A DNA stretch of 64,000 nucleotides from Actinernus sp. WN-2022 (GCA_030867875.1 JAOWCC010000577.1:80271740-80335739); one strand, 5' to 3'; counted from the first letter of the stretch, positions 19,234 to 30,691 are shown. Numbers and translations: made by a program. The notes: generated from the letters alone by a model not told the origin.

Positions 19234-19463
19234 GTTTTCGGTTTCTCTACTGGAGTCTCATCTTGATCTTCCTCTGGCTCCTCATCTTCCTCGGGCTCCT
19301 CATCTTCAATCTCAGCTGTGTCTTCTACAGCTTTGTCTTCAGGAACGTCTGGAGTCTCATCCTGTTTGACTTCTTGTTGTTCCTCAGCCAAGGCTTGCGG
19401 CGCCATTGTGATTGACATCACCAGGCCCACGAGTACGAGCCAACCAAATGCCTTCATCTTCAA
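19234..19463 (-). CDS. Cationic His/Arg secreted-peptide precursor, exon 1 (signal peptide, acidic spacer)
   Basis: This exon encodes the first 76 residues plus two bases. Residues 1-26 (MKMKAFGWLVLVGLVMSITM, then APQALA) form a textbook signal peptide with a cleavage site after ALA. The rest is strongly acidic (Glu/Asp/Pro-rich, with two EEDEEPEED-type repeats). The donor is GTGAGT directly after the AC at 19234. The start ATG at 19463 is the first in the frame and is placed at the signal peptide. With exon 2 the precursor is 120 residues; its acidic middle roughly balances the basic C-terminal tail. Confidence 0.72.
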
Positions 19464-20420
19464 CTCAAATCCTTTTGGAAAAAAAACTATTGTTTTTCAA
19501 TAAGTACGTCTTCTTGGGAAGCTCTTTTTTCTGGATGTTAAAACAATCGCTTAAACCTTAACATTTAAGGAACATGAACAGCCACACCCTAATCCAGTTC
19601 TTTGCTATCGCTTGTTTATAACTTTTGTATCTCTGTAGATGTAACAGAAATGGATATAGAAAGGATAATGAAAGCTAGTATTTATCTAGTATTTATATCG
19701 GTTTACGTAGCTAATGTGGCCTTGAAATGGATAAGCAGGCGTCAATTGCTAATTGAGAAACGGCCGCTAAAATCTCGAACATATTCGAATTTTATAACAA
19801 CTAAGAACGAAGAGGACGTATAATGTTCAACATTTTCTGTTTCGAAACATGGTAACAAATTGGCAAATTGTTATTCGAAACTAAGAAACCAGAAAACTGG
19901 AAGACAGCTTTAGATAGCCCCAAAAGAAAGTGAATGGTCATAGAACAAAGAAATCCATAAACAATTTAACGGAGAGATGGACATTAGATCCGCGCTATCC
20001 AATAGGATAGTAAGGTTGATTCTAAAACGAATATATAGAAGCGTTCATCTCACCTCATGCTATGCTCGGCATTACTCTGACAGCTTGTTATGCTGTTACG
20101 TCAATGTACGTCAGCGGAATCTGAAAATAGTTGCTCGATGTTGCGTCTTTATGTGCTGTTTTCAGATATATATGGACCAGTAAATATGTTAAATTCTCCA
20201 AACTTGTATACATTACGTCGCTAGCTATTTCAGGTAATTAGGAAAAATCTGGAAACCAATAGAAAAGACCGTTATTTCAGCTGTTAAACAATCTTAGGTC
20301 TTTGAATATACCAGCCTTAGACAAGATAAGTGTTACGAAGGAGCTATGAGTAGCTTTGCGTGCTCTTTGAATCATTATATTGCTTTTTGTGGTTAAGTAT
20401 ATAATTTGGACAATTATAGA
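19464..20420. other. Non-coding interval upstream of the secreted-peptide gene
   Basis: Should hold its promoter; no TATA box or other site could be assigned with confidence. Confidence 0.35.
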
Positions 20421-20424
20421 TTTC

Positions 20425-20560
20425 CAGTTACCACAGCGGTAAAGCGCCGGTCTGTCGTGCGGAAGGTCACGGGTTTCGGACCAACATTCTGGGTCATAAA
20501 TTACTGAACTGGCTATAAGGTGTTGCCTTCACAGACTCTAACAGTAAACGATTAAAACTT
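20425..20560 (+). repeat. tRNA-derived SINE remnant
   Basis: CACAGCGGTAAAGCGCCGG resembles a tRNA A box region and CACGGGTTTCGGACC a degenerate B box, about 40 bp apart, followed by a non-tRNA tail. The cloverleaf is not intact, so it is not called a tRNA. Confidence 0.5.
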
Positions 20561-21100
20561 TACGTCTTCTAGGATAAGGATGTAAAATGGTAGAACTAAA
20601 TCAAAAGATGGTCAACAACTATTCCCTAACTGCAAAATACATGACGTCTAACATCATCATTAGCCTTAAAGTCGCTGTGTCACGGTACTGCGCATGTGTG
20701 AAAATCTGATGATTTTTGAATTATGTTCCGGCCCGGAACGAAGTTCTCAGAGGGGTGAAATATCGATTTTTAAATCGACTTCCATCAGTGTTCTTTTTGA
20801 ACTCATCCTTCCTCCTTTGGTCATTTATGGAAATGTAAGATGTGCTTAAATAAGTTTTAGTTATTTGTTTATTCAAAATTAGTCGTTGCGGACTGCAACA
20901 CAACTATAACAAAAAAACATAAGTGATGCAAACGGCCACTGAGTACTCTGAATACAGCAGCCGAAAAACGCAAGAAATTGGAAACTTTTTGGCATTCCAA
21001 CCAGAAGCGAAGAGGGTTTGGATGTCTAGTAGAGTTCACGAAACGCATGGCAACTTTTCAAGTCGTATTATAAATGATATGGCAGTTTTCAACAGCGATA

Positions 21101-21737
21101 CGAAGAAATATATATCTACGGCTTAGAAACGAGGCCGACAGGGAGTACAAAGACTGTACGAAAAGTTAGATAAAACCTTTATTTGCTGGCAAAATAACCT
21201 CATGAACTCAAACACGATAGCCTTGTGAGCAATTGACATACATATGAAGCTCCAGAAGTGATTATTGAATACATGAGAACCCATAGAGCAAACTGATAAT
21301 AATAAAAGATAACGTGCTATTAGTTTCACGGACATTTGTGACTACGTACTAAACTCGCGCTACAGCATAGCTTGAAATACTGTACGAAAACTCCCGTTTA
21401 AAAATTTCCTGATGCCGAAAGAACCATAGAATCTTAAGCCAGATATCCTTCTGACCAATCGACATAAATATTAAGCTGTGAAAGTAAGTTTCCAGTCCAT
21501 AACAGCCGATAGTGCAAACTAGTCAACAGCCACTCGTACTTCCGAAAGTATTGAACTTTTTAGCGCAAATGTATGTGTTACGTTTCCAAACTTTAAGACA
21601 AGAAATCGTCCGTAGAATGTTCTATATTTTTTACAGCAGAGAACTGTGTTATTAGTCATGTAGAAATAAAACAATGGTGCCATTGGGAGAATTATTTCAT
21701 GTCAAAAGTGCACAACGAAGAAATATATATCTACGGA
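21101..21737 (+). repeat. Repeat R2, copy 1 (bounded by 21-bp direct repeats)
   Basis: Both ends carry ACGAAGAAATATATATCTAC(GG). The body matches 53866-56159, which contains extra duplications and an inserted MITE. Here the corresponding MITE site (GTGTTACGTTTCC near 21577) is empty. Confidence 0.75.
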
Positions 21738-22045
21738 CGCGAGCAGCTTGTTTCACTTTGGTCAAATTCGGACTGTTTACGACTGGAACAGCAAAAAATA
21801 CAAGCAAGTAATGAAATATAGATACCATTCTTTACTCAATGCTGTTTACCTTGGATGTAGGAAGAATAAAATCCTTGTAAATCTCACCATATACTGTGCA
21901 TAACTACAATCTGTGAATACCCGAACAGTGTGGAGTTTCCTGCAAATTATTTTGATTGATTCTCATTGGATGTTACACAATACAGCTGTCAATTAAATGT
22001 CTGGAGACTGTGACATGCGCAGTACCGTGACACAGCGACTTTAAG

Positions 22046-22858
22046 TACTGCACACTGCGAAACAACTTAAACTTACCGAATTACTGTCGTTACTCTTTGG
22101 GAGAACGAGATTACAAATGATCGATTTTCGTAATCATAGAATGCCTCCGTCTCAATCATCAAACTGGGGACTCGGTTACCATTGTAGAAACCGTGACCAG
22201 AAATGTTCTTTTGAGTGTTGTTTCAGCTGTTTTCAGTAGTACGTAAAATTAAGGCTTTAAAAAAGCAACAATTAATTAACGGCCAAATCATTTTTTTGAA
22301 ACATACAGTATTTTTCTGGCAGTATTCCGAGCCTTTCATATTGTCAGCTGAGATGTGCCAAGTAGTATCAGACAGACTAAGCTAAATAGTGAGGTGATAT
22401 ATTGCATGGTTAAACAGCATAGCCATCTCTTAATTTGCCATTCTGATCTTACGGTTAATTAAAATTACAGTCAGCTATCAGTATTGACACTAATCTATAC
22501 GACATTCATCTACATAAGATGACTAGTGTTTAACTCGAAAGCCTCACGGTTTATTTAGACTCTAGGCATTTCCCTACTATTTATACTTGGATTATGTATT
22601 TATCTACACGTTGAATAGAAGACAAGTCATTTACCTATCTCAGTCTAAATTCCAAGTCAAGGACATACTTTAGCAATACCTGGTGCACTACTTTATTAAT
22701 ACTTCAAAATACATGACCTGAATTTCGTTCCTTTAATTGCTTAAAAAAAATTCCTGATTGGAAAACAAGTCAAATAACACTCAGAAGATAATTTAAACTC
22801 TCCAGAATAGTACCGACAGTGATTCGGCGAATTTAAGTTGTTTTGGCATTGTGCAGTA
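22046..22858. mobile_element. MITE with about 58-bp TIRs (TACTGCACA...TGTGCAGTA)
   Basis: The left end reads TACTGCACACTGCGAAACAA and CTTACCGAATTACTGTCG; the complement of the right end is closely similar. It sits inside the right TIR of the 20626-22899 element, whose intact left TIR shows the uninterrupted sequence, so the insertion is exact to a 2-4-bp duplication (AG or TAAG). Confidence 0.75.
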
Positions 22859-22899
22859 AGATTAATGATGATGTTAGACGTCATGTATTTGACAGTTAG

Positions 22900-23844
22900 T
22901 GCATAATTATATACATATAATGTTGTTTGGCTCGCATACTATCGATCTGGTTCTGTTATTCTTCAACTGGTTAAAATCTAAGGACATCTACAGTATACTT
23001 TATCTATTAAGGGAAAGAAGGAATTCATTTTCACACAGCTTGATTACATGATTGTTGGTCGACCATCCACCGGCCTGAGTTATTTGGTCTTGCCGTCAAT
23101 GAAACCACGAAACGCGAACCTGAATATGAAAGTCCAATATCGGTTATGTTATCTCACAAGTAAATCGTTCAAGATATATTTTTACTCCAGATTCACAATC
23201 AGTATGGAATGAAAATCTGCTGAAAAAGTATTGTTCATCTACAAAAATTGAAATTGGGAGTATCCTCGAACGCAATTGAGAGATGTTTTTATTGTATACT
23301 GTAGGTGTAGAATTGTTTTTAAACTCAGAACGGTCGCCCTTTTTTATTTTTTTTTATTCACATTATATAAACATTCAGAAATACTTTATATTTATTAGCT
23401 TGTAAATATGAGGTTAATCAGTCTTTGGATACCACTGCAATTGATAACTAGTTCCTGTTAAACCTGGTGTAGGTATCCGTCGGCAGTGAAGATAAACAAT
23501 GCTATAATCTAATAACATTCGTACACTAAATGCCGTGAGAAGCGAGTAGCAGCTGACGAGATGAGCGCTAGCTCTTCTTTAGCTTACCTTAGATGCCACG
23601 CCTTTCTATGATTTACTTTGTTACCCGTTTTAGCCCGATGGCCTTTTATAACACGTTTATTTAGTGAAGTTCATCAGATCCGAAATGAAGGGACATTACA
23701 ATATCCCTCTGACCTCATAATAGACCCTATTGTTTTAGGTACCGGATATGAACCGAGGCTCACTAGTATTAACGCATCTCTCTTATTTGAATTCCTTTCA
23801 GTTATACAGCTGTGTTTTTTTGCTTTATCGATATTTTTATCCAG
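22900..23844. other. Mostly non-coding; one weak SINE-like copy
   Basis: 23450-23560 matches the SINE at 36603-36715 (AACTAGTTCCTGT, CGTCGGC, GAAGATAAACAATG, AGAAGCGAGTAGCA). The rest shows nothing definite. Confidence 0.5.
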
Positions 23845-25063
23845 TTCATAGAGGAAGATAAGTTGTATGCTGTAGCCTATACACCTGATGGGGATAGATT
23901 TGGAGAACTAAGCGACTACGGAAAGAGGGCATCACACGAGTCTGGCATAAGCGTTCCCGGACATCTGTGTAATTTGTTATCAAGGGAACATATCTTCACT
24001 GAAAACTACCAAGCATTTGCTGAGTTGTACAAAGCACACAAGATTAAACGGAAGTTAAGGTAATACTGTTGACCTGAGAAGAACGAAGACACTTTGATAA
24101 CCTGTGATTCTTCTCCAGACTTTTATTGCATACCCAAGCACATTATTGAAGGGAAATCTTACCACAAGAACACAACCGGAGACGGATTCGAAAAGATAAA
24201 AGTTTGTGACGAGTTCCCTAACGTGTACAGAATCATTAAGAGTATCTTAATAGCCTTGACTACATCCAACGCTGAGAAGATAAATTATATGCGGCTATTG
24301 ATTCCGAAAGACCAACCCGTTTCCGTAAAACTGTTCTAGCATTTAGACCTGTTCCCTAAGTATGGACATCATTTCCAAGAACTGCAGGAGGAGTTTGAGA
24401 CAATGAAGAATGGTAGAGAGGGAGAGAAAACTTCCTAAACTGTATGGTGTAGCTTCCTGTGATCACTGGGTTCAACGCTTAACCCCATGGGGAGAGCGCA
24501 TGATGCGACTTCGCGGTGAAGATGTTTCTATGTGGGATACAACTATAGAAACTATCCTTAAAGGGAAGTGGAGCGATCGATCCTACAAACCTGATGCTGA
24601 GCCAGAGTTAACTACATTCGTGCGCGGATGGATGACTGATGAATATCAAGTTCTGGCAGACCTTTTCTTAGAGTGTGTATTTAATGGAATCCTGAAACAT
24701 GAACGATACAAGCGGAACACTATCTATGGGGAAAGAATAGAGATTGAAGAGAAGAGTCCTGTACTCCCACCTCATGACTCTGGATTGTATTTTTCTTATT
24801 TACCGTATGATCTAGTAGAGGGAGGGTTTTACGACGTTTTCAGAAATCACTTTCAACTTTGCCTAGATTATTTAGAAGTTCACTTGGGTTTTTACGAGAT
24901 GTTAAAATTGATGTCGGCGGTTCTGTACGATCCAAATACTGATGTTCAGGACAAGATCCAACACCTTCGTGCATTACTTCCTAAAGGAAAGATAGATGCA
25001 AAAACTTTGTGCAAGGCAAAGATGTTCGATAAACTAGATATTTATCCTGTCTATGGGAAATAA
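23845..25063 (+). pseudogene. Two-repeat protein gene, decayed, family not recognised
   Basis: A coding stretch starts after an acceptor-like TTTTTATCCAG (23844). It contains two diverged copies of a unit of about 200 residues: copy 1 KLYAVAYTPDGDRFGEL ... ending LRLLIPKDQP-type then LDLFPKYG, copy 2 (24422-25063) KLYGVASCDHWVQRLTPWGE ... HLRALLPKGK ... LDIYPVYGK. A possible 58-bp intron (24060-24118, GTAATA...CTCCAG) lies in copy 1. An in-frame TAG at 24337 falls where copy 2 has Asp, and a frame change lies between 24340 and 24420. After 25063 the frame reads on past the TAA in a way that matches copy 1 (KYGHHFQELQEEFE versus VYGK-stop-FKGLRDA), so that stop also looks secondary. AATAAA follows at 25199-25204. 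Confidence 0.5.
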
Positions 25064-25198
25064 TTTAAGGGATTGCGGGATGCATCCCTTGCAATTGAAA
25101 AGCAAGTAAACCATATGACAGAGTAAATCGAATCAGAGTAATTCTATATCCTTGTATTAAAAACAACAACAAAATATCCCAACTCAGGGCACATATGT

Positions 25199-25204
25199 TA
25201 AATA
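25199..25204 (+). terminator. Poly(A) signal after the two-repeat gene
   Basis: AATAAA about 135 bp after the last in-frame stop on the same strand. Confidence 0.45.
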
Positions 25205-25307
25205 AAGTTATGTTTGACTTCAACCCTGTGTTCTACTCCTTTCCTTACCTAAGGATAAAAGGCTATCGTGAATATACAACAATATACCCTATTCTTTTGA
25301 GAAAATT

Positions 25308-25503
25308 TAGATAATAAATACTTCACGTATTTGTGTTGATGATTTGAAATTGTTGTTTAATCATACTGAAACAGACCGAGATAAACATGTGATGGCAGAA
25401 AGAAAAAGAAAACTGATGGAGCAAACTATTGCTGTTTGCACAAAGCTGGTTGACACTGATCAAAATACTTTGGACCCACATATTATATTACCATACTGTT
25501 GAT
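25308..25503 (+). pseudogene. Coding-like fragment, about 60 codons, unassigned
   Basis: An open frame ending TGA at 25501 reads VDDLKLLFNHTETDRD, AERKRKLMEQTIAVC and NTLDPHIILPYC. The charged-residue pattern is protein-like, but no ATG at the left end, no neighbour in frame and no family is recognised. It may be an exon or a mobile-element remnant. Confidence 0.25.
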
Positions 25504-26070
25504 AGGCTTAAACGGTTAAGAAGAATATTTTGTTGTACTTTCTCAACTACTCATTACTTTTGATTCATACCTTCATAATAAGATATATCAGCGTCGAGTC
25601 GGTGAGTTGAACGGATTTGATATTAGTTCCAGTTGAAATGACAACACGACCTCATTGCATGTTTGTGCAAAGGAATTTACAGAACGGTTTGAGTTGATCC
25701 TTTCACGCCACTGCCTTAATAGGATACTGAACTTGTCGTAAACATCTGACCGCCATAAAACGGTTCCGAGATAAATGGAATTATTACAAGTGAAAACACG
25801 CTCCGTAAAAGCGTTAATTGCGGTCACTTCGAATGGAACAACATGCATAATCACAAACGTTCTGGTTATTTTATTAAGCCATGAGACCTTATGCAATCGA
25901 ACGCGTTCCACCTCAAGTATCTCGTATTTCATTCAAACAAAAGTTATGTGCATGTAGCACTTAGAACAGTAACTTCGTTCCTACCATACATTATTTGTCA
26001 ATAGAGTAATTGAAAGCTAGAAAACCTTTATCGTAAATCCTTCCACATCTTTGCCTAAAGTATTTCCATG
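25504..26070. other. Interval without supported gene
   Basis: A minus-strand frame at 25588-25932 (114 codons) is open but shows no motif; treated as unsupported. Confidence 0.35.
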
Positions 26071-26443
26071 AATCTACATCTACATCTACATCTACATTTA
26101 TTGAGTCGGTAAAAATCCTGCCACAACACATCAACTGTAAACTAAATAACTATTGATATATGCATATATACACACATACATTCACTGCCACACATACCCG
26201 TACACACACACACACTAGCACACACTCATATTTATATGTATAGGTACCAGTATGTACATATGTACATGTATAAAAGGCTTAAATGATGCTTAAAAATCAA
26301 TATAAGTCTAAAGACTAATCAGTCTAGCCTTAAAAATCATAAAAATCATAAGTAAAATTAATTTTGGTCATTAAAGCTAATTAAGCCCAGTCTACAGAAA
26401 TAATAAAAATCATAAATAAGAATTAAGTTTGGTCTTAAAAAGA

Positions 26444-27340
26444 TTAGTTGGGTCTTGGGTTAATCAATTGGAAGGCAATTCCATTCCTTAATTGTCCTTG
26501 GAAAAAATGAAAATTTAAAGATATCTGATCCAGCAATGGGAATATAATACTTAAAATGTGACTGTCACGTGTTCGTGTTTCCGAATGAGGTATTAAGTAT
26601 TGGTTAGTGTTGATGTCTATGAGGTTATGGTTCAATTTGTACATCATAACAAGTCTGGCTTTCTTTCTTCTTGACTCTAATGTGTCCCAGCCTAGTTCAT
26701 CCAACATGCTGGTTACGCTGGCTGTTTGTTGATAATTCTGTGTGCAGAATCGTGCAGCTTTCCTTTGGGTTATTTCTAATGTGGCTATGTATTTTGTGTA
26801 GTGAGGGTCCCAGGATTGACTGTTGATCTTTTTTGCCCTGAAGCCATGTTGTAAATCTGTGAGGATACCATATTTTTCCAAGTGTTCCATAACAAATCTA
26901 TGAATAATGTGTTCAAGTATCTTACATGCAACACAAGTCAATGAAATTGGTCTATAGTTGGAGGGATCAGATCTTGTTCCCTTCTTGAAAACTGCGCAGA
27001 TGTTTGCTTTTTTCCATTGGCTAGGCAGAGTACCAGTGTCTATAGAATCCTGAAAAATATTGGTAAGCACAGGAGCAATTTCATTTGCATTTTCTTTAAG
27101 AAACCATGGTGGAACTTCATCAGGGCCGCATGCTTTATGAGGTTTCAATGAACTTAGTTGTTTGGCAACACCATTGAATGTGATTTTGAGGTGACCTATG
27201 TTTGGTTTAGGGTTTTTACCTACATCTGGAATATTATCAAGATCTTCTTTGGTAAAAGCACTAGCAAATTGTTGATTCAAGATCTCTGATTTGCACCTCT
27301 CATCATTAATTATTTCATCTCCAATTTTGAAGTCTGCCAC
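26444..27340 (-). pseudogene. LINE reverse transcriptase with catalytic core deleted
   Basis: The fingers region is intact up to LQHGFRAKK, then the frame joins the thumb and C-terminal region without interruption; roughly 200 residues including the F/YADD box are missing, compared with the element at 31.4-33.6 kb. Confidence 0.85.
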
Positions 27341-27394
27341 CCCAGGGTTGTTTTTGTTTAGTTGTTTAATATGTGTCCAAAATCGTTTGGGATT

Positions 27395-28788
27395 TTACTC
27401 TATTGCATGTTCAAAGAAATCAGAGTAATATGTTTCTCTAGCAGATTTTAGATCTTGATGCATTTGTCGCCTGGATGCCCTAAACTTGGCCCAATGAGAT
27501 TGATTTCCTGTCTTTTTAGCTTTGTTGTACAGTCTTTGCTTATTCCTGGCTTGTCTTCTGAGGGAGCGATTAAACCAGGGGAGGTTGTAACGAGAACTTG
27601 ACAGCTTATGTGGTATACAAGAGTCCATTATATGATGCATTCTTTTTACAAACTCATTCCACTTTATTTCAACAGATTCATGCTTCAGTGATTTTTCAAA
27701 TTCGTCTGCAAATTTCCTTAGCTGTTCTTTAATATCATTTTGGTCAGCTCTCTTCCTCAGGTAGATCTTGCGTTTCACTGGTCGTTTCCTTTGGCATCTT
27801 GTATTGAGGGTAAATAGCACAATGTCATGATCGCTTATTCCTGGGATCACTCTAACACTGTTTATAATGCTGGTATTATTAGTAGGTACAAGGTCCAGGA
27901 TGCTTTGTGATTGCCCCTGTTTTCGTGTAGGTTCTTTAACAAGTTGGTTGAAGTCGTGATCATCTATTATCTCAAGGAGTCTCTCTGACGTTGCTGTGTT
28001 GCCAGAAATTGTCTTGTCTTCCCAATTGATATTTGGTGCATTAAAATCACCAGCCACTATTACATTGCTTCTATTAATCGCAATGCCCATTTTTAGCAGA
28101 GAGGCATCAAGTTCGTCCAGGCTATTCATATCTGATACATTGGGTCGATAGTAGGATCCCAATAGGATAGACTTCGTTTTCTTACCTTGTAATTGACATT
28201 GAGTCCATATAAGTTCACAGTTTGAGTCCATATAAGTTCACAGTTTGAGTCTAGATCACTACGTTGAGAAACAATTATATCTTTCTTGATTGCTTGGAAA
28301 ACTCCGCCGTGATTATCATTGATTCTGTCCTTCCTGAAGACATTATATTTATCCGTGAATATCTCATTGCTGTTTATATCAGGGTGTAGCCAAGACTCAT
28401 TTCCCAAGATAATATCTGGTTTGTTTTCTTCGATGATTGCAGCTATGTCGGCTATTTTGTTTCGTATGCTTTGACAATTTACTAACAGGAATGTTAATTT
28501 GGTTCTATTTCTTGTTGATCTGCCTGCGGTTTTATTATGATTAGAATTCCGAGTTCTCTGTTGGCATGGAGGCGTTTCATGTCTAATTTCTCGATCTTCA
28601 TCGTTAGATTCAGCCAATGGATTGAAGAGATTTGTCGAGTTCAATGAGTCTAGGGAGTTATCGAAGAAGGAATCTGAAAAGTTCGGGAGTCCACACTGAG
28701 GACATAGCCATGTGCAAGACGAGTTTGATAGTTCTTGTTGAAATTTGGTGAAATTTCGCAACATTTTATATGATGCCACGTGTCGCAA
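27395..28788 (-). pseudogene. LINE endonuclease domain, frameshifted
   Basis: Two frames (28126-28788 and 27395-28231) together give the exonuclease-endonuclease-phosphatase fold signatures: NCQSIRNK, LGNESWL, GGVFQAIKKD, LLGSYYRPN, VAGDFNAPNINWE, ISDHDIV. The frame is lost at the 23-bp duplication (28199-28245). It would nick target DNA for target-primed reverse transcription. Confidence 0.8.
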
Positions 28789-29105
28789 CCATCACACTGG
28801 ATTCCCTTTTGGTTCGATTTTACTGGTTTGGAACAGTTCCCGCAAGGGTGTCTGTATACTGCTCCAGGGTTTGTCTCAATATCTCCTCCAAGCAGCAGTA
28901 ATTTGTAGAGTAGTTCGAAGTTTGTCAGGTTTCTTTGGCGTCTGTTGGGATCACTTCTACGTGTTCGTAGATATGCTTCGTGTCCAATAAAAGTTGTTGT
29001 TTCCTGTCCGAAAAGTATACTAAAACTGGATCCAGATATTCCTTTAGAATTTACGTCGTGGTTTTTTTGGATAATATTGATTTTCTGCTTGAGAAAATAG
29101 GCCAA
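28650..29105 (-). pseudogene. LINE PHD-finger segment
   Basis: Start of the retrotransposon ORF with the Cys4-His-Cys3 spacing of a PHD finger; the DIETNPG motif before it is characteristic of this LINE group. It continues in another frame from about 28790. Confidence 0.75.
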
Positions 29106-29115
29106 AAGTAAAAGT

Positions 29116-30470
29116 TGGAGAGGAGCCAGAAATCGCTTGACCGCAATCGCTAACCGCTGACGTTCACAAAACCGAGAGTTCAGAACAATAGGCTACAATA
29201 AACTAGACAAACAGATGTCATGTAGTCATGTACTTTTTAACCACATAAACTCACACCGGCACTTATTAGAATTAGCGTTCTTTCGCAAAAACATAGCTTC
29301 ATAAAGGGTTAATAATCGATGGGTTCAAAGTTCCTAGCATGGTTCTGACAACGTACTTAAAACTGCAGTTCATGAGTAGGTTTTTCTCTCCGTCTAATGC
29401 ACTCTGTTTATGTTTTGATGCGTAATTACATTAGTTATACTGCCGCCTTTCTGATTCTGTTAAAACGTCCCACCATATTGCTTTCGCATCGGTATAGCTC
29501 ATTATATTTTCTCTGCTGCTGTTATTCTTTTCGAAAAGCGTTGATGTCTTAATGAAGGGTTAATAGGTTGACCAATCGTTGCGGTACCGGTTTCATAGCA
29601 TGAAAAATGCCTCGTACTTCTCTCAACCAAAAACATCGTTCACAGCCTTAAAAACAGTAACACATGAAAGATCAGTAGCTGGATTCAGTGGGTATGAAAA
29701 ACGTTTGGGAAAACAAAATTCGTCCATCCATGGATTTCAGTATGCCAACACGCCATTGAACAAAAGCAAACATAAAAGCCATCCTCTCAGTTCTTAACAA
29801 CAAACAAACGCAATCTGGGGTGATATTGAATGGCGTTGTGCCGTTAAAATATTGTACTTCCATCAACCAAAAAAGCATCCTTCACCCCGTAAAAACAGCT
29901 AGACACATTGAAAGATCAGTAGTTGCATTCAGTGAGCAAGAAAACCCGTTTGGGAAAACAAAATTCGTCGATGCATGGATTTAAGTATGCCAACGGAGTT
30001 ACTATTTTGCGTATGATTATACAGAAAAGCAGAATACACCCTTTGTAAACGGTTGTGTATGACTGCGCATGACCAAAGTAGATAAACCTTGAGAAAACAA
30101 CCCGATCTAAGCAATATAATATTTTTATCATTTACTAGTTCCGCTAACAAACAAAACAATGCAGATCTTAAGAAACGACATAGAAACCTTTGAAGAAAAC
30201 CGAATCTATTCAAATGCAAATTGAATGACGATACCTGGTACTAAAACATGTCTATGAAACATGTTCTTACAAAGTAGGTAAACAAAGATCGCCTAAATTA
30301 ACGAAATAAAAAGTTACATTAACAGTAATTACATGTTCCTGATTTTCCTACAAATTATCGTTCACACCATCCAATTCCATCATATTATTTTCAACTCAAT
30401 TACCTAATCTCTTCATGTCAACATAGTTTTGCATACAATATCACATAATTCAAACAAAATACCTCCATTA
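29116..30470. repeat. Non-coding interval with a 120-bp duplication
   Basis: 29630-29748 and 29875-29993 share most of their bases (GAAAGATCAGTAG, GTTTGGGAAAACAAAATTCG, CATGGATTT, AGTATGCCAAC). The first lies about 245 bp before the second in the same orientation. No exon could be assigned. Confidence 0.6.
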
Positions 30471-30487
30471 CTTGGAATCTTGAACAT

Positions 30488-30572
30488 AGAAACTCGATGG
30501 GCGAATGCGGACACAGCTCTTGTGAGAGCTGTGCCAAGTTCGTCTTCAACACAGGGCTTTGCCCGTACATGC
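30488..30572 (+). CDS. Candidate exon of a plus-strand host gene, RING-like Cys/His pattern
   Basis: Between an acceptor-like GAACATAG and a good donor (GTTG followed by GTAAGT), one frame reads GECGHSSCESCAKF, then NTGLCPYMH. The spacing C-x-H-x2-C-x2-C and a later Cys-Pro is like the second half of a RING finger, although the last expected Cys is missing. The exon's end phase does not join directly to the exon at 30692, so another exon or different boundaries would be needed. This is a tentative call. Confidence 0.3.
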
Positions 30573-30691
30573 ATGTTGGTAAGTTCTCTTCCGTTAGTCC
30601 TTTTAATCAAGTTACGAAAACAGTATCCTACGATCCGTGTTTGCGCCGTTGGTCATACTAACCACTTCAACCTTAAAATAATTTTTTGCAG

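Larger units (their letters stand above)
20626..22899. mobile_element. Inverted-repeat DNA transposon, right TIR interrupted by a second element
   Basis: The left end (CTAACTGCAAAATACATGAC, then GTCTAACATCATCATTA and GTCGCTGTGTCACGGTACTG) recurs inverted in two pieces, at 22008-22045 and 22859-22899. The split is caused by the MITE at 22046-22858. Arms are about 75 bp. No transposase was seen. It contains repeat R2 copy 1. Confidence 0.7.
26072..29115 (-). mobile_element. Non-LTR retrotransposon with PHD finger, endonuclease and deleted reverse transcriptase
   Basis: Read on the minus strand from 29105: a PHD-type zinc finger (CGNCSKPV, GIQCDGCDTWHHIKC, then LCPQCG), an apurinic-type endonuclease (GDFNAPNINWE at about 28050, SDHD at about 27820) and a reverse transcriptase N-terminal half (CGPDEVPPWFLKE, NYRPISLT, LQHGFRAKK). 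Directly after HGFRAKK the sequence jumps to the C-terminal WDPHY...RKAARF region, so the palm with the catalytic Asp-Asp is deleted. The 3' end carries TGTAGA repeats (26075-26097). A 23-bp tandem duplication at 28199-28245 and a TAA near 27394 break the frame further. The layout fits CR1/L2-type elements. Confidence 0.85.

Noticed and set aside
20425..20500. tRNA gene
   Set aside because: A and B box-like words are present, but the arms do not fold into a cloverleaf and the B box is degenerate; better explained as a SINE.
24061..25063. Reassigned stop codons (alternative genetic code) in the two-repeat gene
   Set aside because: Other genes in the window use TAA, TAG and TGA as stops, and a frame change is also present, so decay is simpler.
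25588..25932. 114-codon minus-strand frame
   Set aside because: Open by chance as far as can be judged; no recognised domain or splice context.
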